64,000 nucleotides of DNA from Gracilimonas amylolytica (GTDB taxonomy: Bacteria > Bacteroidota > Rhodothermia > Balneolales > Balneolaceae), in contig NZ_PQBS01000035.1 of NCBI RefSeq assembly GCF_002911695.1, forward strand, positions 1 through 64,000. Direction: 5' to 3'. The position numbers were made by a program, and so were the translations under genes. Positions 27,391 through 35,453 of this stretch are shown piece after piece (position 1 is the stretch's first letter; each line of letters starts with the position of its first letter). The notes beneath the pieces were generated by a model. It ran no database searches and was not told the origin of the DNA. It saw only the letters and a program-made list of their open reading frames with translations.

Positions 27391-29163
27391 TTACTGGGGG
27401 TATCTGATCTCCTCCACCATATTCTGCACTTCCTCAGGCGGTTCCGGAAAGATCATTCCCACAGCAAATGAAACCGTCAGGTTAAGCAACATTCCAAGCG
27501 TTCCGATTCCCTCCGGTGAAATTCCAAACCACCAATATTCCGGGGTGTTGTATTCAGGAAAAGCAATCTTGAAGAAAACCACATAAGCGAGGGTAAACAA
27601 TAATCCGGCGATCATGCCGGCTATGGCTCCCTGCAGGTTCATCTTCTTGTAAAAGATCCCCAGAATGATAGCAGGGAAAAAAGATGCAGCTGCGAGCCCA
27701 AAGGCAATGGCCACCACCTCAGCAACAAAACCCGGGGGATTGATACCAAAATATCCGGCAACCAACACAGCACCTGCTGCAGAAATCCTGGCCCACATCA
27801 ATTCACTCTTATCCGAAATATCCGTTTTGATCTGTTTTTTAATGAGATCGTGAGATACGGCTGTGGATATAACCAGTAAAAGTCCGGCCGCCGTTGATAA
27901 AGCTGCAGCAAGTCCACCGGCGGCTACCAACCCCGCCACCCATGCCGGTAAATTGGCGATCTCAGGATTGGCTAATACCATGATGTCGCGATCCACATAA
28001 AGTTCGTTGGGGCCGGAAGTTACAGAGTTATTGACCTTCACCTCACCATGGTTTCCCCGAATGATCTCCCCCGCCTCATTTCTCTGGATCTCCGGTAATC
28101 CCTCAATGGCTGCCCCGGGAGCGTAGGTAATGATCCCATTCTCATCTTTATCGACCCAGGTCAATAACGCCGTTTCTTCCCAGGTACCAAACCATTCCGG
28201 CATTTCGGTATAGGCTTCTTCATTCACGGTCTCCATCAGGTTATACTTGGCAAATGCCGCTATGGCCGGAGCCGTAGTGTATAGAATGGCGATAAAGATA
28301 AGGGCATAACCAACGGATATCCTGGCATCCCGAACTTTAGGTACCGTGAAAAATCTTACAATAACATGTGGAAGACCTGCCGTTCCGATCATCAGGGCCG
28401 CTGTGATAAAGAATACATCCTGCATACTTTTGGTGCCGCTTGTGTAGGCTGCAAATCCAAGTTCGGTATGCAGCTCATCCAGTTTTTCAAGGAGGAATTG
28501 TCCGCTTCCGTCGGCAAGGGTTGAACCGAATCCAAGCTGAGGTATAGGGTTACCGGTCAGCTGAAATGAGATAAAAAAGGCCGGCACCATGAAGGCGAAT
28601 ATAAGCACACAATATTGAGCAACCTGCGTGTAGGTGATGCCTTTCATTCCGCCAAGAACGGCGTAGAAAAAAACAATACCCATCCCGATCAAAACACCGA
28701 TATCGATATTCACTTCCAAAAATTTGGAGAACACCAATCCCACTCCCCTCATCTGCCCGGCTACATACGTAAATGAAACAATGACTGCACAGATAACTGC
28801 AATGGTTCTGGCGAAATTGGAGTAGTAACGATCTCCTATAAAATCAGGGATGGTAAACTTACCAAACTTCCTTAGGTACGGCGCCAACAGTAGCGCCAGT
28901 AAAACGTAACCTCCGGTCCATCCCATCAGGTACACGGCCCCGTCATAGCCCATGAATGATATCAGTCCGGCCATGGATAAAAAGGATGCCGCAGACATCC
29001 AGTCGGCAGCTGTGGCCATACCGTTTGTAAGTGGACTTACATGAGCCCCTGCAATATAAAAATCGCTGGTGGATGCCGCCTTAGCCCAGATCGCAACTCC
29101 AATATAAATGGCGAAGGTCAGTCCGACTAAAATATAGGTCCATAGTTGCACATCCATGATCAA
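27391..29163 (-). CDS. Sodium:solute symporter (VC_2705/acetate-permease type)
   Basis: A 590-residue SSS-family permease with about 13 transmembrane segments. Family stretches are DFYIAGAHVSPLTNGMATAA, GGYVLLALLLAPYLRKFGKF, FTYVAGQMRGVGLVFSKFLE and AGLAAALSTAAGLLLVISTA. A ~100-residue hydrophilic insertion (about 300-395, including DKDENGIITYAPG) is characteristic of the VC_2705 subgroup. It probably imports a small monocarboxylate with Na+. The start overlaps the stop of the DUF4212 gene by 4 bp, and the two presumably form one transporter. Confidence 0.92.
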   Translation of the reverse strand: MIMDVQLWTYILVGLTFAIYIGVAIWAKAASTSDFYIAGAHVSPLTNGMATAADWMSAASFLSMAGLISFMGYDGAVYLMGWTGGYVLLALLLAPYLRKFGKFTIPDFIGDRYYSNFARTIAVICAVIVSFTYVAGQMRGVGLVFSKFLEVNIDIGVLIGMGIVFFYAVLGGMKGITYTQVAQYCVLIFAFMVPAFFISFQLTGNPIPQLGFGSTLADGSGQFLLEKLDELHTELGFAAYTSGTKSMQDVFFITAALMIGTAGLPHVIVRFFTVPKVRDARISVGYALIFIAILYTTAPAIAAFAKYNLMETVNEEAYTEMPEWFGTWEETALLTWVDKDENGIITYAPGAAIEGLPEIQRNEAGEIIRGNHGEVKVNNSVTSGPNELYVDRDIMVLANPEIANLPAWVAGLVAAGGLAAALSTAAGLLLVISTAVSHDLIKKQIKTDISDKSELMWARISAAGAVLVAGYFGINPPGFVAEVVAIAFGLAAASFFPAIILGIFYKKMNLQGAIAGMIAGLLFTLAYVVFFKIAFPEYNTPEYWWFGISPEGIGTLGMLLNLTVSFAVGMIFPEPPEEVQNMVEEIRYPQ

Positions 29164-29417
29164 TCCTCCCGCACGTTAAACTGCTGATCCAGCTTGTTCA
29201 TCAGATACACATACACAAAAATGAGCACCACAAAGGTATAAATGGATCCCTGTTGAGCAAACCAGAATCCCAGTTTAAATCCTCCAACCTGTATCTCATT
29301 CAGGGCGGGAGCAAGCAGGATCCCGAACCCATACGATACGATGAACCAAATGCTGAGAAGGATGCCCAGATACTTTAGATTCTTCTTCCAATAACCTTTT
29401 AAATCCCTTTCTGACAT
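29160..29417 (-). CDS. DUF4212 small subunit of Na+/solute symporter
   Basis: An 85-residue protein with two transmembrane helices (about 14-32 and 54-73: LGILLSIWFIVSYGFGILL and GSIYTFVVLIFVYVYLMNKL) preceded by the short RDLKGYWKKN, typical of DUF4212. This family is almost always encoded directly before a VC_2705-type symporter, exactly as here, with a 4-bp ATGA overlap. It is likely an accessory subunit. It is divergent from the aldo/keto reductase gene; the 123-bp spacer holds both promoters. Confidence 0.92.
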   Translation of the reverse strand: MSERDLKGYWKKNLKYLGILLSIWFIVSYGFGILLAPALNEIQVGGFKLGFWFAQQGSIYTFVVLIFVYVYLMNKLDQQFNVRED

Positions 29418-29540
29418 TCGTTTGTGACCTCCATAGGTTTTTATTTCGGATAAGTATGCATCATTTGGAGCAATGAATCAAATCAGGAATCTTTCTGAAA
29501 ATCATATGTTTATATTACTGAATACAAACAGATAAGTACT

Positions 29541-30425
29541 ATGAAGCAAAACACATTAGGCACCTCGAATATTGAAGTCAGCGAGATCTCATTCGGGTGT
29601 ATGTCGCTCGAGCTGCAAAAGGGTCAGCAGTATGTAAATAACCTGCTCCGCAAAGCTTTTGATGGTGGTATCAATTTCTTCGATACGGCAGACCTTTACG
29701 ATCAGGGAATGAACGAGGAAATGGTGGGCACCGCTTTGGCACCCTTCCGCGATGAGGTTTTTATCTCAACAAAAGTTGGGAATGAATGGCGGGAAGATGG
29801 CTCAGGTTGGGACTGGAATCCCTCTAAAGAACATATCCTGAACGGTGTAAATGAAAGCCTGCGACGGTTACAGACCGATCATATTGATCTGTATATGCTA
29901 CATGGAGGAACCATTGACGATCCCATTGATGAAGCCATTGAGGCTTTCGAGTCTCTAAAGAAACAAGGTAAGATAAGAGCTTATGGGATCTCCTCGATCC
30001 GTCCCAATACCATCCGGGAATGGATAAAACGATCCAATATGGATGTGGTGATGATGCAGTACAGCTTACTCGATAGACGGCCTGAGGAGGAAGTTCTGGA
30101 TCTGCTGGCTGACCATGATATCAGTGTGATCACGCGTGGAACCCTTGCTAAGGGCATGCTGATCGACAAGCCCGGTGAGGATTATCTGGGTTATACCGCT
30201 GAACAGGTTGAAAAGATGAGAAAAGTTTTGAAGCAAACCGATTCACCTATCAAAGCATCCATAGATTATGTACTTCAGCATCCGGCTGTAGCCTCCGCTG
30301 TTTTGGGAATTAGAACGGAAGCACAACTTGAAGAGATCCTGGATAGCCGACTTGATTCGGCTGAAACTGATCTAAACCAACTCTCAAATATCCTGAAGCC
30401 CAACTTATACGAAAAACACAGATAA
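29541..30425 (+). CDS. Aldo/keto reductase
   Basis: A 294-residue (alpha/beta)8 NADPH-dependent oxidoreductase. The catalytic tetrad is visible: Asp and Tyr in GINFFDTADLYDQGMNE, Lys in ISTKVGNEW and His in YMLHGG. The C-terminal cofactor region reads SAVLGIRTEAQLEEIL. The DLYDQGMNEE context resembles the general stress/YghZ-like oxidoreductases rather than sugar reductases. Substrate unknown. Followed after 53 bp by the RNase D gene in the same direction. Confidence 0.92.
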   Translation: MKQNTLGTSNIEVSEISFGCMSLELQKGQQYVNNLLRKAFDGGINFFDTADLYDQGMNEEMVGTALAPFRDEVFISTKVGNEWREDGSGWDWNPSKEHILNGVNESLRRLQTDHIDLYMLHGGTIDDPIDEAIEAFESLKKQGKIRAYGISSIRPNTIREWIKRSNMDVVMMQYSLLDRRPEEEVLDLLADHDISVITRGTLAKGMLIDKPGEDYLGYTAEQVEKMRKVLKQTDSPIKASIDYVLQHPAVASAVLGIRTEAQLEEILDSRLDSAETDLNQLSNILKPNLYEKHR

Positions 30426-30478
30426 ACTACAGGTTTTGCTGAATTCTGATATCTTTAGCTAAAAATCAGATCCTATAC

Positions 30479-31630
30479 ATGAACATTCAATACATCGCAG
30501 ATAACAGTGCCTTACAGGATGTGGTAAACGAGATCAGCAAGACTGATGAGTTTGCCATCGACCTGGAGTTTGACCGTAACCGATACCGCTACGGGTTCAA
30601 TATGTGTTTGATGCAGGTGTATGATGGCAATGAGTGCTATGTCATAGACCCATTGAGCGGTGATATTGATATTCAGAATATTTTCCCGGTTATAGAGGAT
30701 CCTGACATTCAAAAGGTGGTCTTCGCATTTGGAGAAGATCTCCGTCTCTTTCACTCCATGGGCTGTTTCCCAAAAAACCTGTATGATCTTGACGCAGTAA
30801 CCAGTCTGCTGAATTTTCAACCGGCTTCCCTGACCAAACTTATCAAACAGGTACTCGATATCGAAGTCAACAGCAGTTCTCAGCAAAGTAACTGGTTCCG
30901 CCGGCCGTTAACAGACGATCAGCTTCATTATGCCGCAGATGATGTATTATATCTCCTTGAGTTCAAAAGAGAACTGAACCATATTGCGGAAGAACAGGGC
31001 ATTCTGGAATGGATCCATCAGGAAAACAGGATCTTCAATCACCTGGATTACAGTGATGAGGATCACAATAACCTGATCAAAGACAAGGATAAAAACGACC
31101 TGAGCGTATATGAGTGGCACCTCTACTGCAAACTCATGGAATTTTTTGATGAGGTTGCCAGATCTTACAACAAACCGGTCTATCACCTTGCCGGTAAAAA
31201 GCTCATTCAGGATCTGGCTAAACACCCTGACAAGGCTAAGAATTGGGAACATACCAAAGGCATATTCGGAAGGATCAAAAACACAACTTTCAAAGAGAAT
31301 CTACTGCAGGCCATAAAACAGGCTACCCGTGAAGCAAATGATAGGAACCTATCTAAAACGAAGAAAGCCTCATATAACATGAGTAAGGAAGATTACCTTG
31401 CCATGCGCAGGGAGCAAAGCCGGATCAACGACCTGAAAGACCGACTCATCAAACCTATACAAAACAAGATCGCAGAAGACTTCGGACCACATGCAAAATC
31501 GTTCATCCTTCCTAACCGATTGGCCAAAGAGATCGTAGCAGGTGAAACAGAGCTGATGCCCGACTATAAGATCCACTTACTGCGAAAATACTCGAATGAG
31601 CTACAGTTAGACCTCAGTGAATTTATCTGA
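30479..31630 (+). CDS. rnd: Ribonuclease D-like 3'-5' exonuclease with HRDC domain
   Basis: A 383-residue DEDDy exonuclease. Exo I is AIDLEFDR (Asp/Glu pair), Exo II lies in FAFGEDLRLF, and Exo III is YAADDVLYL with the Tyr of DEDDy. The HRDC domain covers about 205-290 (EWHLYCKLMEFFDEVARSYN ... GKKLIQDLAKHP), and a basic region follows. RNase D trims tRNA and other RNA 3' ends. Length matches E. coli RNase D (375 aa). The Exo II segment FAFGED replaces the more usual H(N)xxxD pattern, but the key Asp is kept. Confidence 0.88.
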   Translation: MNIQYIADNSALQDVVNEISKTDEFAIDLEFDRNRYRYGFNMCLMQVYDGNECYVIDPLSGDIDIQNIFPVIEDPDIQKVVFAFGEDLRLFHSMGCFPKNLYDLDAVTSLLNFQPASLTKLIKQVLDIEVNSSSQQSNWFRRPLTDDQLHYAADDVLYLLEFKRELNHIAEEQGILEWIHQENRIFNHLDYSDEDHNNLIKDKDKNDLSVYEWHLYCKLMEFFDEVARSYNKPVYHLAGKKLIQDLAKHPDKAKNWEHTKGIFGRIKNTTFKENLLQAIKQATREANDRNLSKTKKASYNMSKEDYLAMRREQSRINDLKDRLIKPIQNKIAEDFGPHAKSFILPNRLAKEIVAGETELMPDYKIHLLRKYSNELQLDLSEFI

Positions 31631-31704
31631 CCAATCACAATTCTGATCAAACCAGTTTTAACAAACAAATACCCCTGTAAGCTGAACGAAAGATGGCTTT
31701 GGTC

Positions 31705-31724
31705 ATTCCCGTGAAAACGGGAAT
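31705..31724. repeat. dRS3-like 20-bp inverted repeat
   Basis: ATTCCCGTGAAAACGGGAAT: 8-bp perfect arms with a GAAA tetraloop. It fits the ATTCCC-N8-GGGAAT pattern of dispersed repeats known from Neisseria (dRS3) and similar elements in other bacteria. It sits in the 156-bp convergent spacer between RNase D and the CDF transporter. No T-run follows on either strand. Confidence 0.65.
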
Positions 31725-31786
31725 CCTATAGTTTAAACTATTACTACCCCCAAATTTTAGTATTTACCGATAAATGCTTTTTTCAC

Positions 31787-32794
31787 CTATTCTTTTGGCA
31801 AATGGTGCTTTCCGTCTGATGCCACATTCTCAACCGTCCAGGTAATGGCTTCTTCAAACTCATGCTGCCTTACCTCACAATTCTCAACCTGACACAGCCG
31901 GCATGAAAATTCCATGCAGTAGTCTGTGTGAATAAATATCTCGATACGATTCCCAAATTTTTGAGTGATCAACTCCTCGATCTTATCCAGCTCAGCATGG
32001 GCTTCTTTGACAGTGAGATACCATGGTAGTGTAAGATGGCAATCCACATGCAGAATACGCCCATACTTGATGATTCGGAGATTGTGAAGGTCGATCCATT
32101 TAGGATCCCGGTGCTCCTGCAGATACTCGATCATTTCCTCCAGCAGATCTTCATCAGATTCATCCATGATACCGGCCACCGCCTGCCTGAGGATCCTCAC
32201 TCCCATCCTGATGATCAGCAATGCAAAAATGATGGCTACCACGCCATCGAGCCATCCGATGCCTGTAAAACGAATAAAGATCAGCCCGGCAATAATACCG
32301 ATGGTGGTGTAGGTATCCGTTTGCAAATGCTTTCCACTTGCCTGCAGGGCCAGCGAATCATTCCGTTTGCCGGTCTCTAATGCCCAATAGCCAAAGGCAT
32401 AGTTTACAGCTGCTGAAATAGCTACCAGTATGATACCCAGATCCAGGCTACGCAGCGGCTCAGGATCGATGAAGCTTTTGATGGCTTCCATGATGATCAA
32501 CAATCCCGCCACCGTGATCAATGCGCCTTCTATGCCGGCTGAAATGAACTCAACTTTGCCATGACCATATGGGTGATTGGAATCTTTAGGCTTAGCTGAA
32601 AGCGTGAGGCTATACAACCCAATAAACCCACTTATCACATTGACGATACTTTCAAGCCCATCCGTCAGTACCGCAACGGAACCGGTAAAATACCAGGCGG
32701 CCATTTTGAGGACGAACAACACCACAGCCACCAGTACAATGAATTTTTGTACCCGGATGTTTTCTCTTCCTTTGCTAACTGAGGTTGAATCCAA
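31787..32794 (-). CDS. Cation diffusion facilitator family transporter
   Basis: A 335-residue CDF metal exporter with six transmembrane helices within about 15-200. The metal-site region TM2 reads VLTDGLESIVNVISG, where the usual HxxxD of Zn transporters is replaced, and TM5 carries TYTTIGIIAG. PYGHGKVE after TM3 and the cytoplasmic domain (ILHVDCHLTLPWYLTVKEAH) are typical. The C-terminus has an unusual Cys/His cluster (CMEFSCRLCQVENCEVRQH) that could bind metal. The substrate (Zn, Fe, Mn or Co) cannot be assigned. Confidence 0.9.
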   Translation of the reverse strand: MDSTSVSKGRENIRVQKFIVLVAVVLFVLKMAAWYFTGSVAVLTDGLESIVNVISGFIGLYSLTLSAKPKDSNHPYGHGKVEFISAGIEGALITVAGLLIIMEAIKSFIDPEPLRSLDLGIILVAISAAVNYAFGYWALETGKRNDSLALQASGKHLQTDTYTTIGIIAGLIFIRFTGIGWLDGVVAIIFALLIIRMGVRILRQAVAGIMDESDEDLLEEMIEYLQEHRDPKWIDLHNLRIIKYGRILHVDCHLTLPWYLTVKEAHAELDKIEELITQKFGNRIEIFIHTDYCMEFSCRLCQVENCEVRQHEFEEAITWTVENVASDGKHHLPKE

Positions 32795-32825
32795 GTGATC
32801 AGTTCCTTTCTATACCGGCTCTTTT

Positions 32826-33443
32826 TTATTCCCCAAACATGGTTTCGTAATCACGCATCGAGGCTTCTATGACTTTATAGGCATGCTTTGCATCAAAGAT
32901 CCCCTCTACATAGACATCACTGGTTTCCTTTCCTGGAATTAGTTTATACGTCCCAAAATAATGACGAAGTCGCTCTATCAATACCGGAGGCAGATCATTC
33001 ACATCCTCCACCCCTTTGTAGTAAATGTCATTATCGAGTACCGAAATGATCTTATCATCCGCCTCATCATGATCCACCATATGCAATCCGCCGATCACCC
33101 GGGCACTCAGGATCACCTCATTCCGGTCAATGGGACGCTCGCTTAATACACAGATATCCAGGGGATCACCATCTCCTTTTACTTCTTGTTTGGACAGTTT
33201 CCCAACCTCATCCCCACAATAGGTTCTGGGGATAAAACCATACAGTGATGGTGGCAGGGACGAACTCCGCTGAGGACGATCAACCCGCATGTATCCGGTC
33301 TTCTTATCCACCTCATATTTGATGGTATCGAATGGAGTGAGCTCTATAAAAGCATTCACTGTTTCAGGTGGGTTTGAGCCGACTTCCAGTCCATGCCACG
33401 GGTGAGGTCTCCATCTAAAGAAAGGATTGGGAAAATTTGCCAT
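32826..33443 (-). CDS. ppa: Inorganic pyrophosphatase (family I)
   Basis: A 205-residue soluble pyrophosphatase that hydrolyses PPi to two Pi. The family I signature DGDPLDICV lies at about 90-98, preceded by [13 protein letters not shown] and with the substrate-binding [16 protein letters not shown]. The C-terminus ([18 protein letters not shown]) carries conserved Lys and Ala positions. It starts [20 protein letters not shown], a form seen in larger family I enzymes of Bacteroidota and plants. It lies 31 bp upstream of the CDF gene on the same strand. Confidence 0.94.
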   Translation of the reverse strand: MANFPNPFFRWRPHPWHGLEVGSNPPETVNAFIELTPFDTIKYEVDKKTGYMRVDRPQRSSSLPPSLYGFIPRTYCGDEVGKLSKQEVKGDGDPLDICVLSERPIDRNEVILSARVIGGLHMVDHDEADDKIISVLDNDIYYKGVEDVNDLPPVLIERLRHYFGTYKLIPGKETSDVYVEGIFDAKHAYKVIEASMRDYETMFGE

Positions 33444-33530
33444 AATGTTCTGATCTTATTCAGGTTTGAAGCATCAATGTAAAAGTAATGACGGAGAATT
33501 GCTTTCGCTTAAAGCAGTTTCTGAACTTTA

Positions 33531-35141
33531 TTACCTGGCGTAAGTCGGTTCAACCACATCGTAGGAAAACTGATCTTCAAATACTCTTCCAAACATATCC
33601 GTGACACGAATCTTGATGGTGTGCCTACCAATTGAAACGTTATTGGGCACATTCATCTTCCATAGGTGATCTGACTCTACAGGATTGGAAGGTCTTCGAC
33701 CCTGCTCAGGCATGGCATCCATCGTATCCCATTTTTGTCGCAGGTTCGCCACAAACGGATCCTGTTCAGCAACACGATTCATGGTTCTCCATTCGGCATC
33801 ACTGCCCTGTAATTTGTATTCAACCTTTGTGTATTCATTCCCAAGATAAAAGTTGACGTACAACTGGGCTCCGTGCCATCGGTTTTGGGGAACGACTTTT
33901 GGTCCCCATAAACTCATTCGGTCATCTTCATCCGCATTAGCCACCTTATAATCAATGGTGAAGTCATTGCCGCTGATATTCAGGATCGCATATCCGTTTG
34001 GAGTACCATCTCTCATCAGGGTTTCCGGAATGCCCCGCTCATCGAACTCTCCCGACCACCAATCTCCCCCGGTAGTGCCTACATTATAGTGCATGTGTGG
34101 ATGCAGTCTCTGCCACCTTTCATCAACATCAAAGAAATGAAAGCGCTGCAGGTGGGTATGAGCCGATAGCGACAGGGTATTCGGATAATCTTTCAACAAC
34201 TCAAACAGACGGCTCCGGTCCTCGATACGGAAGGTTTGATCCGCTGTATTTGGGGTGAATATCGGAATGTGAAAAGCGATCACGATCAGTTTATCCTTTG
34301 GGACATGCTGCAGGTCATTTTCGATGAACCTGAGTTGTTTGGAAGTAAGCCCACCAATATAGCCCGAACGGTTATCGGTTCTGGGATAAACCACATCATC
34401 CAGGATGATAAAGTGAGCATTACCGTGATCAAACGAGTAGGTAGCCGGACCAAAGGTCGCCTCAAAGGTTTCATCTGCCAATGAATCCGCATCTACATCA
34501 AAATTCATATCATGATTTCCGTACACATTGAACCATGGGATTTCGATCCGGGTAATTGATTCATTATAGGGTTCAAAAAGATCGAGGTCGTCCCCGACGA
34601 TGTCCCCCAGCGTGATGCCGAATTCATAGCCTTCAGCTCCTTCCAGTTCATTGACGATATCGCGGTCAAAGAAATCCACTTCCTGCCGGTTATAGGGCTG
34701 TGGGTCCCCAAATAAAAGTACTTTAAAGTCATCGCCAAACTCACTTTTATGTAACGGAAAGTTCAGGCTTGCAGGTAATGGTCCCGTCGGTTCAACTCCT
34801 TTGAATTCAAGATCCGGGGAACCATTTGGTTTATGAATGTAGTAGAACTGAGGCTGATTCAATCGGTTCAACGGAAATTCATACCCTGCCGGTTTGATCA
34901 CGAATACCGTGGCATCATTCTCGTCAATGGTGAGTGAATACCGCCCATCTTTATTGGTCAGCACAACCTCTTCCCCATTGGAAACCCCAATATTATTAAG
35001 GGTTCTTTCACCCTGATCTAATGATCCATTGCGATTTTTGTCCTCAAAAACCACACCGCTTGCCGTAAGCTGAGCATATGCGGTCTGCGAAAAAGTTAAA
35101 AAGCCAACGCACAGGAGGAGTACAAAAGTTCGAAAGGTCAT
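33531..35141 (-). CDS. Exported calcineurin-like phosphoesterase
   Basis: A 536-residue protein. The signal peptide is about 1-23 (LLLCVGFLTFSQTAYAQ), followed by an SdrD-B/metallophosphoesterase N-terminal beta domain (ASGVVFEDKNRNGSLDQGE, about 27-95) and a calcineurin-like metal centre: GDPQPYNRQE, TLGDIVGDD, VYGNHDM, FHIPIF and SAHTHLQRF. The C-terminal ~130 residues form the metallophosphatase C-terminal beta domain (VPQNRWHGAQLYVNFYLGNE). The leading GDPQ replaces the usual DxH, common in this subfamily. Substrate unknown, probably an extracellular phosphate ester. Confidence 0.9.
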   Translation of the reverse strand: MTFRTFVLLLCVGFLTFSQTAYAQLTASGVVFEDKNRNGSLDQGERTLNNIGVSNGEEVVLTNKDGRYSLTIDENDATVFVIKPAGYEFPLNRLNQPQFYYIHKPNGSPDLEFKGVEPTGPLPASLNFPLHKSEFGDDFKVLLFGDPQPYNRQEVDFFDRDIVNELEGAEGYEFGITLGDIVGDDLDLFEPYNESITRIEIPWFNVYGNHDMNFDVDADSLADETFEATFGPATYSFDHGNAHFIILDDVVYPRTDNRSGYIGGLTSKQLRFIENDLQHVPKDKLIVIAFHIPIFTPNTADQTFRIEDRSRLFELLKDYPNTLSLSAHTHLQRFHFFDVDERWQRLHPHMHYNVGTTGGDWWSGEFDERGIPETLMRDGTPNGYAILNISGNDFTIDYKVANADEDDRMSLWGPKVVPQNRWHGAQLYVNFYLGNEYTKVEYKLQGSDAEWRTMNRVAEQDPFVANLRQKWDTMDAMPEQGRRPSNPVESDHLWKMNVPNNVSIGRHTIKIRVTDMFGRVFEDQFSYDVVEPTYAR

Positions 35142-35234
35142 TGTCTCAAAGATTGATTCCGGATTGATCGAAAACTTAATTAATTGAAGCGGAAAAATCT
35201 TGCTGAGTGGATTAATGTATTGTTATGAAATAGA

Positions 35235-35260
35235 AAACCCCGGGTATAGTACCGGGGTTT
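35235..35260 (-). terminator. Probable terminator of the AT-rich lipoprotein gene
   Basis: AACCCCGG...CCGGGGTT arms with a short AT loop. On the minus strand the stem continues into TTTTCTATTTC. It lies between the stop of the 747-residue lipoprotein gene and the start of the phosphoesterase gene. Confidence 0.6.
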
Positions 35261-35360
35261 AATCCTCTGTCGTTGTAAGCTGAGGTAGAATCCGGCAATT
35301 GAATTGATTGCCGACAAATTGCCCTTAATAGCTAAGATCCTTCTCCGCCAACCGGCGGAT

Positions 35361-35452
35361 CAGGATGACTCATTTTTCCTGTTCGTTCTCGTCTATACTC
35401 GTTTCCAACCACCCGGTTGGGAACGCCCGCCCGGACCTCCCGGTCCGAGTGC
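35361..35452. repeat. REP-like direct repeat, copy A
   Basis: A 92-bp element nearly identical to 38088-38175. Both copies contain two tandem hairpins with 6-bp stems and tetraloops: here CCAACC-ACCC-GGTTGG (35405-35420) and CGGACC-TCCC-GGTCCG (35432-35447). A third hairpin of the same design, TCCGCC-AACC-GGCGGA (35344-35359), is attached only to this copy. Copy A ends 2 bp from the lipoprotein stop codon. Confidence 0.85.
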
Positions 35453-35453
35453 T

